Positions 1 through 11,900 of a DNA stretch of 64,000 nucleotides are shown here, in pieces. The position numbers were made by a program, and so were the translations under genes. The stretch is from Gnomoniopsis sp. IMI 355080 (lineage: Eukaryota > Ascomycota > Sordariomycetes > Diaporthales > Gnomoniaceae): NCBI GenBank assembly GCA_027946555.1, contig JAPEVC010000003.1, positions 186,001 to 250,000 on the forward strand, read 5' to 3'. How positions within the stretch are numbered: position 1 is the first letter of the stretch; each line of letters opens with the position of its first letter. A model generated the notes under the pieces. The model saw nothing but the letters and a program-made list of their open reading frames with translations. It ran no database searches and was not told the origin of the DNA.

Positions 1-2040
1 TGAGGCAAGCATCAGCAGCCTAGCGTCTGTACAATAGGCACCAAACTTTGAGGGACTCAACAGTCTTCGCCACGTAGCCAAGGGCCCTCCTCATTGCCTT
101 GATTCAAGCGACATGTGGAGTTTGATTTCACCGACGGTTGACAGGGCTCAATTTGTTTCTGTTTGTAGGGTACAGAAAAAATCATTTGTCACCAATCATT
201 AATTTGGCAATGCCCGATAGGCAACGTCAAGACCACATCACATGTCAGTCATTGTGGTCCAACCAAAACTTTTTCACTGGCATATGAGGCTCAGCTGGTG
301 TGGCTTGCGCGAGAGGGTGTCGCTGTGCTGTTTTTGGGAATTTGTTGTCGTCATCTTGCATGTGAGAATTAACAATTTCGAAAGTAACCCGCGGGGGCCA
401 CATCGATCGGAAGGAGCCTTAGTCCGGTCCGTGAAGTCCACCAATCGCGTTGTGCTAGTTCATGGTAGCTCGTTCTTTGAGGAGCAGTTTTGCCCTTCCA
501 AATTGCTTCTTTGATTGTCTCCGTGCGATTCATTCATGTCATGGAAGCCCATGCTGACATATCCTTCTGTGTCTGAGGGACTTGCTTCGAATCTTCTGCA
601 CGAACGATGCTCATCAATCAATTACAAGTAGTTGCAGGACCCGATGACGCCACGGTTCGTCTAGGAGTGGGGCCCAAACATGGTCCATCAGACCGAGCGG
701 AGTGGTAGCCCCGTTGGTGGGCAACAAGCTCGAAAGTGAACGGCGAGAGAAAATGAACAGCGAGAGCTCTCAGTTCATATGATATCGCGCATTTCTGCCC
801 AGACCGGTTTAGCGAACTGTCAAAGTCACACTAGGATGAGTCGGAGCTCTCCTACTGCCCCACAGAAAATTAGTTGATCAGAAATGGTGACACGTCAAGC
901 TAGTGCATAGTAGCAGAGGCTGGAGGGGATGGAAGAAGGAGGATGAGGAGAAAACAAAAGAGTGATCGGCTGGGTCCTTTGCGTACAAAAAGTCCGTTTC
1001 TGGCTTTTGGATGTGAAAAGCCCCCCAAGGACAATAGGTAACATAGGTCGTCTCGGGCGGGAGTGTGAAGCAGGGGCCGCCGGGAACGTCCAAACAAATG
1101 AACAGGAAACAGAAGTACCTGTACTACGTAGTTAATATGGGAGACTGACATGACATGCAAGGATCCTTCATGGGCTCATCAAACGCGGATAGGGCACCTC
1201 CTAGGTACGTACCAACCGGAACGGGCTGGGCTTGGCTTCTGGAAACGCGAAACTTGGGGCATTGATACCTGACACCTGCGCGTTTTATTACAGAGAATGC
1301 AGGTATGTGGTACAGCGCGCTTTTCCTCCAACAGACAAGACAGGCATGGGAGACGCACACAGGCATGGCAGAGGGTTGCGTAAAGCATGAAAAAAAGCAG
1401 GTAGTCTGCAATGCTTAGTCAATTCAGTCTTGCCACCCATTCAACGCAATGACTTACGCTTAGCATAGCAGGAAACAGACCCACACATGCCCGACATTTA
1501 CATACCGGAAAAAAGACATCTCCATAGATGATGGTATATCTGTGGTATGTAGTCCATAGGTCTGTACTCAGACTAGACTGGGGATGCTGCATCGAGAGCG
1601 AGAGATCAACCTGCACCTTTCACGACGAGCCCTCGTTGAGATACTGTTGATAACTCGATCTCTGAACCCCAATGGTCTGCGGCCCTGGTGTTTATATGTA
1701 CTCCGTAGAAGCTGGCCCTCCAAACATTGCGTTATCCCATACAAGGTATGAGATATGTCACAGATGTTTTGAACAGTGGCAAACACATACATCCACTAAT
1801 TTCACTAAAATCACACAAGACATTCCAAAAGTGACTGCAGTCAGAAAATTGCGTTGAAACTGTATACAGCTAATGAGAGCGCTGTCAGTGACTCTTGCAG
1901 GTTGGTTAGTTTTGGAGCGCAGCATCGTGCACGGACCAGGCTAGAACCCTGGCATGCCCTACCATGTCTCTGCTGCGGCTGCGGCAGCACGGGCAAGCTG
2001 GGCAGCCAAACAGGACCGGCCCAGCCATATTTCCCCAGAG
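1..2040. other. Left-edge spacer, no gene recognised
   Basis: I see no convincing coding region on either strand. The open frames are short, overlap each other and lack family-like sequence or plausible exon structure. The only recurring element is a TACCTAGGTA-like stretch at about 1197-1213. The right end grades into the promoter and leader of the eIF4G gene. Confidence 0.6.
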
Positions 2041-2850
2041 ACAAAAAAATTCGTCCAACAGCCACTGCCCTTCTTTTCTCTCTCTCTTCCCTAAACCCCA
2101 TATCTTCGGATACCCGAAAAACCATTCAACATCACCACCCCCCTTCCCTTGGAACGGACGTGGTAGATTGAGTTGTTTTCTTTTCATTCGGACTGGACCT
2201 TTGCAGGCGAAAGGAATTCATTTTCCCTCCACCCTGTATCTCCCAGGCCCCGCATCCACCGCACCGCACCAGTTCGAGATCCGTCTCGCTCGCCCTGCCT
2301 GTCCTTTCGTTTCTCGATTCGATTCCGGACGACCGACTGCGACCTGCTTCACGCCGCGTCGAGTAATAATTCAGGTGAAGACCAAAAGCACAACCGGCCA
2401 TCAGTCTTTTGACTTGAATCTGACCTTTTCTTTCGCCAGTCGATCAGTTTGCGACAGCTTTCACTTCACAACTGCGCGATCTTCTCCACTTGACTAGTGA
2501 CGAACCTTCGACTTGGACCTGACCCTAGCGTCCCTTGCCACAACTCGTCAACTACAAATCCTCCTCATCGCAATCTTCGCCCCATCTTATCGGTGCGATT
2601 TTTGACGATTCGACTTGTCACCCATCAACCCAAACGGCAGCGCCGCTTCTTTTCTTCAGAAGCGCCCTCATCCGTCAGGTTCAAGACAACCTCGACTCGC
2701 GTCGACTTGCATCTTCTTAGCCACGGTCTCTCTCGATCCGCGCTTGGACTTGCGACTCTCGACGCCCACCCGTTCCACCTCACCTCAATTCCGACCACCC
2801 GATCCTCTCCTCCCGCGAGTACGCGCTCCGTCACGAGTACCACCGTACAT
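2041..2850 (+). promoter_or_regulatory. Promoter-proximal region and long 5' leader of eIF4G
   Basis: This stretch is rich in C and T and holds no ATG in any plus-strand frame; the last ATG before the start codon is at 1964. It is not one open frame. The pattern fits a long scanned 5' untranslated region, perhaps with a leader intron (for example a GTGAAG-type donor near 2375). The transcription start cannot be fixed from sequence alone. Confidence 0.55.
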
Positions 2851-5800
2851 ATGACTTCCACTGCGAGTCAACCCGCATCCACACCGGCGCCGAACAACAC
2901 AGCTGCCTCAACGGCACCTTCGTATGCTTCTGCTGCCGGTGCCACCAAGAAGCCCGCCTCGACCCCACTTGTCGTGACTGGTGCCAACCCACCCTCGGTG
3001 GCTGGCTCTTCCGCTGCCTCCGCCTCGACCCAGAATGCCCCTTCGCCGGTGAATGGACGCCAGCCCGTCCCTCCCGCTGTCCCGACCATTGCCAACGGCA
3101 CTTCCAGTCTGAATGGCGATCCTGCAGACCACAGCCGCAATGGATCCGTCAGCATAACTGCTCCTGGTAATGGCTACACAAACAAGGCGGCTGCTCCAGG
3201 CATACAGTTCGGATTTGATAAGACTCCTCAGCCGAGCTCCGCCGTTCCTATACCCGCCGGTGTTGGTAATGCCCAACGAGTTCCCTCACCCGCTCTGAGC
3301 CCAGCTCCAATCCCCCAGCCATCTGCTAGCGGTGGGAAGCCAGGCGCTACAGACAGCCAGTTTAAAATTGGCAGTTTTCCCAACGACGGCGATGTAAGTA
3401 AATTCCCGCGGGCTCAGTACAGACCAGCACATCTTGGACTTTCTATCGCCATCTGCTAACGTATTCGCAGCGCATGGCGAACATGCGTCCCAACTCAATG
3501 TCCATGTCTTTCCACAACCGCAGAGATTCGAATGTCTCACACCACAGCGATATGGGCCACCATGGCGGTCCGCCTGGTCCAAGCCGAGGCGGGTTCAATC
3601 ACGCTGCTGGCCGAGGCGGCGGCCGCGGCATGAACGCTCCTCAGTACAACCCCCAAGCAGGCGGTTTCCCTCCCGGCAACTACAATAGAGGTCCTCACCC
3701 ATACACCCAAGGCCGTGGTATGGTACCTGGTCAGCCTGGCTACCGTGGCTCAATGCCTTCATACTCGCCTCAACCCACTCGAGGTAGCCCCGCCATGCCC
3801 CACGCTATGCCTGGTCAAGGCACACCAAACATGCCTTCTGCCATGCCCGTGCCTCCTCCTCAGCAAGGCTACAATCACCAGTACGCGCCGCCAATCAGTG
3901 CCGGCGGCTATCCACCTCAAGTAAACCACCCTTTTCCTCGTCATCATGAGACTCCTCTACTATTCAACCAGAAACAACAGTACAAGAAGAAAGGCGGTCT
4001 CCGGACTTCCGAGAACAGACTATCTCATCTCCGGCAGCCAACTTCTCCTGTTCAGTCTTTCAGTTCAGAAAACAACGTCATGCCTCAGCGCTTGAGTAAG
4101 CGACGTGACTCAACGTCGGACCACGATAAGTCTCGTTTCCGTGGTCCGATCCTTGAGTTTCAGAGGCCGCGTTCTCAACACCCTCTTCCATTACTGAACA
4201 ATCGTCCCGAATTGGATCTGAGTCCAGGTCCTGAGGGATTTGGCCGCGTTGAGCGAATGCTAATTGAGTCAAAACAGAACTACCAGTTTCCTGGCTACGA
4301 CCCCAGGAACCCTTCCTACATGGGCGTACCGAATTACGGCCCACAGCCACCGATGTTTTCAGGCTCTCCCAACCCTGGCTACTACGGCGTACCATTCCCA
4401 CCCCCAGCCCCCCAAGCTCAGTCTATGTCGCGTGGTAACTCGCAGATTTCGGAACGACCGGCCTCTAGTACTGGTGTCCAGGGCCCCGTGAGTGCTGCAG
4501 GACCGCCCCCTACCCCCAAGGGCTCCACGGTCGGACAGCCGACAGGCAGCAATTTCATCAGACCCAAGCGAGTCACTGTTTCCCTCAAGACTCCCGCCGG
4601 CGAGTCGCTTGACTTCAGGGCAATCAAAACCCCCGCGTCACCGGTTCCTAGCGTGCAACAGTCCAAGACACCACCCGTCATCGCTTCGACACCCACACCG
4701 CCCCCGAAGCCCCAAACTCCTACCTCCCACAGCCGCACTGAGAGCTCAGCCAAGAAGCCACCCGAGAATGTGAAGGCTGAATTTGCTGCGCTTGTTAATG
4801 CACGATTAACGGAGGCTGACGGATCGAAAGCCGAAGACTCGACCGAGGCAAAGACGGAGGACAAGATCGCTGCGGACGAGAAAGTCAAAGAAGACGAGCG
4901 AAAGCAGGATGAGGAGCGCGCTCAAGCCGAGCAGAAGGCTGCTGAAGCAAAGGCTGCCGAGGCCAAGGCTGCTGAGGCTAAGGCTGCTGAGGCTAAGGCT
5001 GCTGAAGCCAAGGCTGCTGAAGCCAAGGCTGCCGAAGCCAAGGCTGCAGCGGAAGCCGAGAGCAAGGCTAAGGCTGAGGCTGACGAGAAAGCCAAGGCTG
5101 ATGAGAAGGTCAAAGCTGACGAAAAGGCTAAGGCTGAGGCAGAGTCGAAGGTTGACGAGGCCAAGTCCGACAATGCTGCCGTGACTGGCGGCGGGCAGCG
5201 ACCTGGAGAGTCGGATGATGACTACATCGACCGCCAGATTCGTGAAATGGAGGAGGAGGATGCTCGCAGAGAAGCAGAGCAAGCAGAGATCACGAAGAGA
5301 AAGCAGGCCGAGAAAGAGGCAGCCAAGAAGGCGGCTGAAGGAGGCAAGCTCTCTGCCGAAGAGAATGACCGCAAGCTCCGAGAACAGGAACGGGAGATGG
5401 AACGTATCGAGGAAGAGAAGGAAAAGGCCCGTAAGCTAGCCGAGCAGGGTGGAGAGAGCAAATCTGTTGCCGAATTATTGGCTGGCAAGATTTCTGATAT
5501 CACTTCTTCTCAGAAGAAGGAGACGTCGGATGGCGCAAATGCGGCTGCCGACAAGCTGTCGAAGCTCACCATCAACAGCTCTCTGCACGCAACATCTCCA
5601 GGATCTGCTCCCTCTTCGGCCAAGTCCACTGGCAAGGATCGCAGGCCTGCGGCCTTGAATCTGGCCCCACTCAAGACCGGCAGCGTCGAGGCACCTCCGC
5701 CAACTGCAGCAATGCAAGCCTTGAAGTCGTCCAGGTTCTTGACTATCAAAGACGAGATCAAGTACCCCGTTGGCATTGCCAGCCCCAACCCAGCCATCAA

Positions 5801-7782
5801 TGCCACTGCGGCCAAGAAGGGCGGATCTTTCAAGTACGACTCCGCGTTTCTGCTACAGTTTCAGAAGGTTTTTACTGAGCAACCTTCCGCGGAATTTTCT
5901 CAACAAGTCAAGTCTTTGATTGGAGACTCTGATGGTGCACGATCTGCTTCGACTAGAGGCTCGAGGCTCGACCCACGTTCCAACTCAAAGAGTGCTTCAG
6001 GTGGTGGAGCTTTTGGTTCATTTACTCAACCTGCTGGTGGTAAGGCTCTTCCTCCTGGAACCACCTCCGACCAGCGTTTCGCCATGTCTCAGGGACAGAT
6101 GGCGCGTCCAGCCATGAGCGGACCCATGGCCTCGTTTGGTCGTGGTGGTGGTTTCCCAAGTGGCTCCCCAATGGGTAGAACGCCATCTGGCATGGGACTT
6201 TCGAACTCCCGTCAAGGAAGCAGAACCCAGCCACGTGGAAACAGTAAGCAAGGCAAGGGATACGATGGCCAGGCGGAGAAGCTTGCTAAGACCATGCCTC
6301 TTACCGCGGGCATGGACCTCAAGCCCATCCAAGTTTCGGCAACTGGCTGGAAGCCGATGAGCCTCACTCGCAACGCACAGCAACCCACTCCTGGCTCTGA
6401 TCTGCTCGACCCCGCGACTGTCCAGCGCAAGGTCAAGGCTGCTCTCAACAAGATGACCCCAGAGAACTTTGACAAGATTTCTGGACAAATCCTTCAGATT
6501 GCTGCTCAATCCAAGGATGAACAGGATGGACGTACCCTTAGACAAGTCATTCAGCTCACATTCGAGAAGGCAACAGACGAGGCCCACTGGGCTGCGATGT
6601 ACGCCAAGTTCTGCCAGTGCATGCTCGAGAATATGAGCCCGGAGGTCAAGGATATAACCATCACTGACAAGGCCGGTAACGTCGTTAGTGGCGGCGCTTT
6701 GTTCCGCAAGTACTTGCTCAACCGATGCCAGGAAGACTTCGAGCGCGGCTGGAACACTGACATGCCAGAGCCTAAGGAGGGCGAGTCCAAGGAGGCGGCT
6801 CTGATGTCTGACGAGTACTACAAGGCCATGGCCATCAAGCGTCGTGGTCTGGGTCTCGTGCAATTCATTGGAGAGCTCTTCAGGCTTGGCATGTTGACGG
6901 AGCGTATCATGCATGAGTGTGTCCGCAAACTACTTGACTTCAAGGGAGATCCTGATGAGGCTGAGATTGAGTCGCTCACCAAGCTGCTGCGTACCATTGG
7001 TGCCGACCTTGATCGCACCGAGAAGGGCGTCGCTATGATGAACGCTTACTTCGAACGCATCTCAAGCCTGGTTGAGTCTACAACCCTGCCCAGTCGACTA
7101 CAATTCATGTTGATGGATATTATGGACCTGCGGAAGGCGAAGTGGGTGTCCAAGGATGGTCTGAAAGGCCCCAAGACGCGAGAAGAGATCCGTGCTGATG
7201 TAAGTTCCCCATCTCTTCCCAAAGTCAGTATGCAATTATGGACTGACCCCTATCAGGCTGAGGCTGCCCTTGCCGCCAAGGCTGCGGAGGCTTCCCGAAG
7301 CAGCAACCGCGGTCACCAAGGCTCCGGACGATTCAACTCTGGCCGTGGAGACGCGCGCGGCTACGGAGGTTTCCAGCCCAACCCTGCCTCGAACACCGTC
7401 GGTATGGATGATCTGCGCCGCCTCAAGGGTAGTGCTTCACGCGCTGCTAGTGGTAACGTGACCCTGGGGCCGACATCGATGTTCAACTCTCGGAGCAATA
7501 GCGGCCGCAGAATGGGCCCAGGCGGCTCGCTCACCCGCGGTGCCGAGGACTCTGGTGGCTCCTCCCGGACCGGTACTCCCGGACCACAAGCATCCGTGAA
7601 TGCATTTGCGTAAGTTTTTTTTAAATTTTTTGGCTTGACACCTGAATCATTGGGATTGATAGAGCTAACCTGGTACTAGCGCCCTCGCGAATATGGGAGA
7701 ATCCGAGAATCCAGCCTCGCCTCCGTCTGCAGCAGCGTCTCCTGCGCTCAACCACGCCAAGCCCGACGCGTCTGCGAATTAG
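2851..7782 (+). CDS. eIF4G: Translation initiation factor eIF4G (four exons)
   Basis: Scaffold of the cytoplasmic cap-binding complex eIF4F, linking eIF4E, eIF4A and poly(A)-binding protein. Exons are 2851-3393, 3471-7199, 7257-7609 and 7680-7782, giving 1575 residues. The start is the first ATG after a long ATG-free leader. The N-terminal half is low-complexity (Ser/Pro/Ala, then RGG, Tyr and Pro). An Ala-Glu-Lys repeat follows at about 4936-5050. The eIF4E-binding motif YDSAFLL begins near residue 970, and a MIF4G (HEAT-repeat) domain spans about 1165-1402. The third exon is Gly/Arg/Ser-rich. No MA3 domain is visible, as usual in fungi. The 57-base second intron is a multiple of three without a stop, so retention would keep the frame. 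A further 366-base in-frame segment (3921-4286) may also be an intron. Identity is secure; the exact isoform is not. Confidence 0.95.
4936..5050 (+). repeat. Tandem Ala-Glu-Lys codon repeat inside eIF4G
   Basis: A 15-base unit (GCTGAGGCTAAGGCT and variants) repeats about seven times and encodes AEAKA-type repeats. Third positions vary between units, so this is an old or selected repeat rather than a fresh expansion. It is predicted to form a charged single helix N-terminal to the eIF4E-binding motif. Copy number may vary between strains. Confidence 0.85.
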
Positions 7783-8979
7783 GAGGCGGCTTGATATTTC
7801 CTTCTTCTCATCCGAGTCATTGCATTCGAGCATTCATTGTGCACCTAGACTGGGCAGGCGGTTTTTGCATTTACGGCGTGGAAAATGCGTTTTCAAAAGT
7901 TTGCCAGATTTCTTCTTTTCCAAGATACCTCATCGGCATAGACGGATGGCTCGTCTGAACTCGAACTAGGGGAGCTCTTTTGTTTTTCCACACATCGTTT
8001 TGTTGTCTTTTATTTCTTTTATTCCAGGCTCGCACACTATTGATATAGGGGCAGGGCATGGGGTCTCTCACACCATGTGGCCCCACATTTCAGAACAGAC
8101 TGTCTGTTCTATCAATGGTTGAGAAGGAACACGATGGATATGACCGGGATGCTTGTGATGAAGGACAACACCACCGCCAAAACTACAATGACAAAGCACC
8201 AAAGACAACGGCAGGGGTGAAAATGTGCCCTGGCGGAGGTTACTAGGACCCCACGACGAGAGGCGTGTGTCCAGGGGACCATGAGAAGTTGTCACTGCTT
8301 TACTCAGGTCGACGATTGCCTTTCCCCACTGCTATTGCTAGCTTACTGCTGGCTGGTCCTTCCTAGGCTTCCTTTGCTTGATTTCTTCTTTTGCAAGATT
8401 TCTCCTCTTCTGGTTTGTGCAGGGGGGCATGCAAGGACATTTGGAACTCTTCAAGAAGCAGTTCTCTCTAGGGAGGGCTCCCTTGTGTACATCAGTGATC
8501 ACGTTTAATTCTGAGGGGTAGCTAGTAATAAGGGCAAGTTTAGTTTTCTATTGAGAAAGATGGCGCTGGTTTTCCCTTTTCATTGTTATGTGTAACTCTA
8601 TATGCAGGGCGATAATGCGAGTTCCAGTGACACCTTCAAATATGCGTTTGCTATCATGACAACTAACAAGTCGTGACGGTTTGGACAAAGGGTGGACAGT
8701 AGGCTGTGGTACCCCATGGTTAGATGATGATCACAGTGGGCTCTTTGAACTCATCAATAGGCCTGTTTCGCATCTCTTTGTGTATGCATTAAAAGCCTAT
8801 GAACTATCCGCCAACTCCATAACCATTAAAAGCAATCAAATATAACACAATCCGTGTTTCTGTGACCCTCACTCATCCCGTCCTGGCAAATGCGACAGCC
8901 AAAGAGCAAACCAACTTAGACTGGCTGAACAAACACCAACACAATCCCTATTCCTCCCGTGCTTGCTCCACAAAGTTCT
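7783..8979. other. Convergent spacer between eIF4G and POL1
   Basis: This holds the 3' ends of two converging genes. It contains T-rich tracts and no credible exon on either strand. I see no structured RNA or repeat. Confidence 0.6.
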
Positions 8980-11900
8980 TCAACCACCAGCCACAAATCC
9001 CAGCTTGGCAAACAATGTGTCCATTGCCACCCACTGGCGCCCACACTTATCCAAGTACCGATCCACCACACCTTTCACCGTGCCAAAGCGTGTGCGGTTG
9101 TTCTCCGCCCGTACGACAATCTTGTCCCTGATCTCCGCGGCCTCGGCCTCTGCTTTGCTGCGCGCCTTGTCAACATCAAACAGATTAGCAAAATACACGA
9201 GCTGATTATAGATGTCACGTTCCGAGACTTCGTAGCGCATGCGGCCGAGACAGTCCCGCGCGAGACCCTTGGGCCCGAGACACCGGCTGCCATAGACGCT
9301 CGTCTGCCGCGTGCGGTTACCGCAGCTACTGTCATCACAGACGAGCCACCCTTCGTAGTACTTGGCCGTGGCAAGACGGATAGCGCGCTCAACCTGTGCT
9401 ACCACGGAGAGCGTCTTGAAGGTTGCATTGCAGGAGCCGCAGATTATACCAGCGTTAGACACGCGATCAGGAGTGGTGAGTAGGCCCTCGAATGATGAAG
9501 TAGCTTTGCACGAGCGGCAACGAAGTTGAAGACGAGCACAGTCACGGAAACGGACGTCATCGGGAATCTGAGACTCGAGAGGGTGGATCTCGAGGTCATT
9601 GCTGTTGCCGTTGGATGAATTGTTTGCGTTGTTGGCATAGCGGCGGATATCCAGACCGAGGCATTCAGCCAGCTGCGCGGTCGATGTGCCCACGATGTTG
9701 GCACACAAACGCTCAACGGGTGGGAAAATCTGCTTGCCGATGTACCACTCGACATCTGGAGTCAGACCAGATTCACCCTTCAGAACGTCTTGTGGAGTGT
9801 AGGCGCGCTTGGCTACTGAGTCGGAACCCTTGCTGTCACCGGTGATGATGTATGAAATCACATCGCCTTTCCTGACCGTCTTGCCGCGCGCCAGCTCCCG
9901 CAAAGCGACCTGAATCTGAGGCATTGAGTCTGCGTTGGGATAGTCTCTGGGCGCTTTTCCGAGCTGCGTGAAGATGATGTACTTCTGAGCTGGTATCTTC
10001 TGCTCCCGCATCTTGCCCGCAACCTCTCTGAGGTAGTCATGGATTCGTTGGACAGACAGCTCAGTGTCGTCGCCCGAAAGAATCTCGTTCAATAGTCGAC
10101 TTGAGATCTCCTTGGACAGACTGCAGTATTCTCGGCGCTTCATGTCGAGACCCTTGACCTCCATCTTTTCGATAAACTTTCCGTCAGATTCGATGAGGTT
10201 GATGGCAGCATACTTCTTCTTGGCTTGAAGTAAAATCCGCCGGAAAACGTTGTCGATATCGATCTCCAATAATCTGTACCGCTCATTGACGGCACTCTTG
10301 AATTCTTGGCCAACCTTGAAGGCATCCTTGACATTGTCGACGTTGGCATTGATCATGACTGAATCAGTGTCACCGTAGATTACCTGAAGGGCCTTGCTTT
10401 CTGCAAGCTCCTTGGTGCTTCGTAGAATCTCACGGCCCTTGTATGTAGTCAATACAGCGAGAGGACGAGCGTAGAAACGCGACTTGGTGTAACCCAAACA
10501 TCCATACATGGAGTTGGCCGTCAACTTCAGGGCAAGCTGCTTGATATCCCAAGTCGCCAATTCCTCAGACGTTGCGTTCTTGTCCTTCATCAGATTCTTG
10601 ACTTGTCGTCGGCGGCTAACGAGGGTGGCAATGAGTTTAGGCAAGATTCCCTGGTCCTGTTCTTTGGGAACTTCTGGTACTGCCTCTTCGTCGTTGGACT
10701 GTGTATTTCTTAGCAGGGTCCCGAATCCCGGAAACGTGTCATCATCAAGGACTTACCAAAGATGTCCGGTCGACTGTGGTGAAGCAGATATTGAATTCCT
10801 GGATGATGGAAGGGTATAGCGAGTTGAAGTCCATGACCAAAACGAATTTGTCATATAGACCCTTCTCAGGCTCAAAGACGAGACCACCCTTGAACTTGTC
10901 CTTTTTCTTGCCGGCACCATCTTCGTCATCCGCATTTTCAGCCTCAGCCAGCTGGCGGCCTCGGAAGGTCTGCTTATCAGGACAGATATACTTGTTGCGA
11001 TGGAACTCATGGAGCAAAATGTATTCGTTCCTCTCGGCACGAGTTCCGGTCAGAGTCCTCGCCCAAGAGTTACCAGCCAGGTTGGTCAAGACTTTAGTCA
11101 GCGGCAATAGCTGCACTTTGAGTGCTAGTGCTGTGATGAAGTAGGTGTCAGTCTCCACATGAGAAACATAATCCATGAGGCCATCCTTGGTGGTGGCCCA
11201 TGACTTCAAAGCCGCTTCATTGTCCACATCTCGCCGCTTGTTATTACCGGAGAGGTACAAATTGCACATCTCCGTTAAGCTCCAAGTAGAACATTTGGAC
11301 ATGGCAGACTTTCCGGCATCGTTTGCAAGGTCACAGAGGAGACGACCAGCAATGACTTGGCGCTCAGCAAAGACGTTGCCACCCGTCTTTCCAATCGATG
11401 ATGGCCACTGCGTTCGCCTGAGTCGCCCTAGACGGGACCATTGGTGGACCTTCTTCTCGTGTAATCGATTGAGCAGCACAGAGTAGTCGACACCTTCAAG
11501 CTGGTGGCCAAGGATGACATCAGGGTCAACAACGTCTACTTGCGCGAGAAAAAAAGCAAGCATTTCAGTCTCCTGCTTCATGAGCTTGACGAGTCCCATT
11601 TTCCGGCTCCGAGCGGCTCCCTCGAAACCGATTGGGAACGCGCCGCCGTTGGGTCGGATGAGGGTGAACGTCCTGCATGGAAGTTTGTCTGCCGGTGTGG
11701 TGTCGGCCAGAGCTACATTTTCGTATATCCTGGCACTGAGGGCAAGAATCTCCTGTTTATTTTCCTTGGCGTTGAATATAGTCCGCATGGCCAGACTCAT
11801 TATGGTCAATGGCGGAGCGTCAAGGTTATCCGACTCGCTGGTGGCAGAAATCATATTGGGGTGCTCTACGAGCACCTCGAGTCTGCAGTGTGACGCATTC

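Noticed and set aside
2497..2850. N-terminal extension of eIF4G in frame with the start
   Set aside because: The frame is open back to 2497 but contains no ATG before 2851, and its sequence is low-complexity leader. I start at 2851.
4806..5282. Leu/Ser-rich minus-strand frame that looks like a membrane protein
   Set aside because: It is the antisense shadow of the Ala-Glu-Lys repeat of eIF4G.
6018..6914. 298-codon minus-strand frame
   Set aside because: It is antisense to the eIF4G MIF4G region and has no support of its own.
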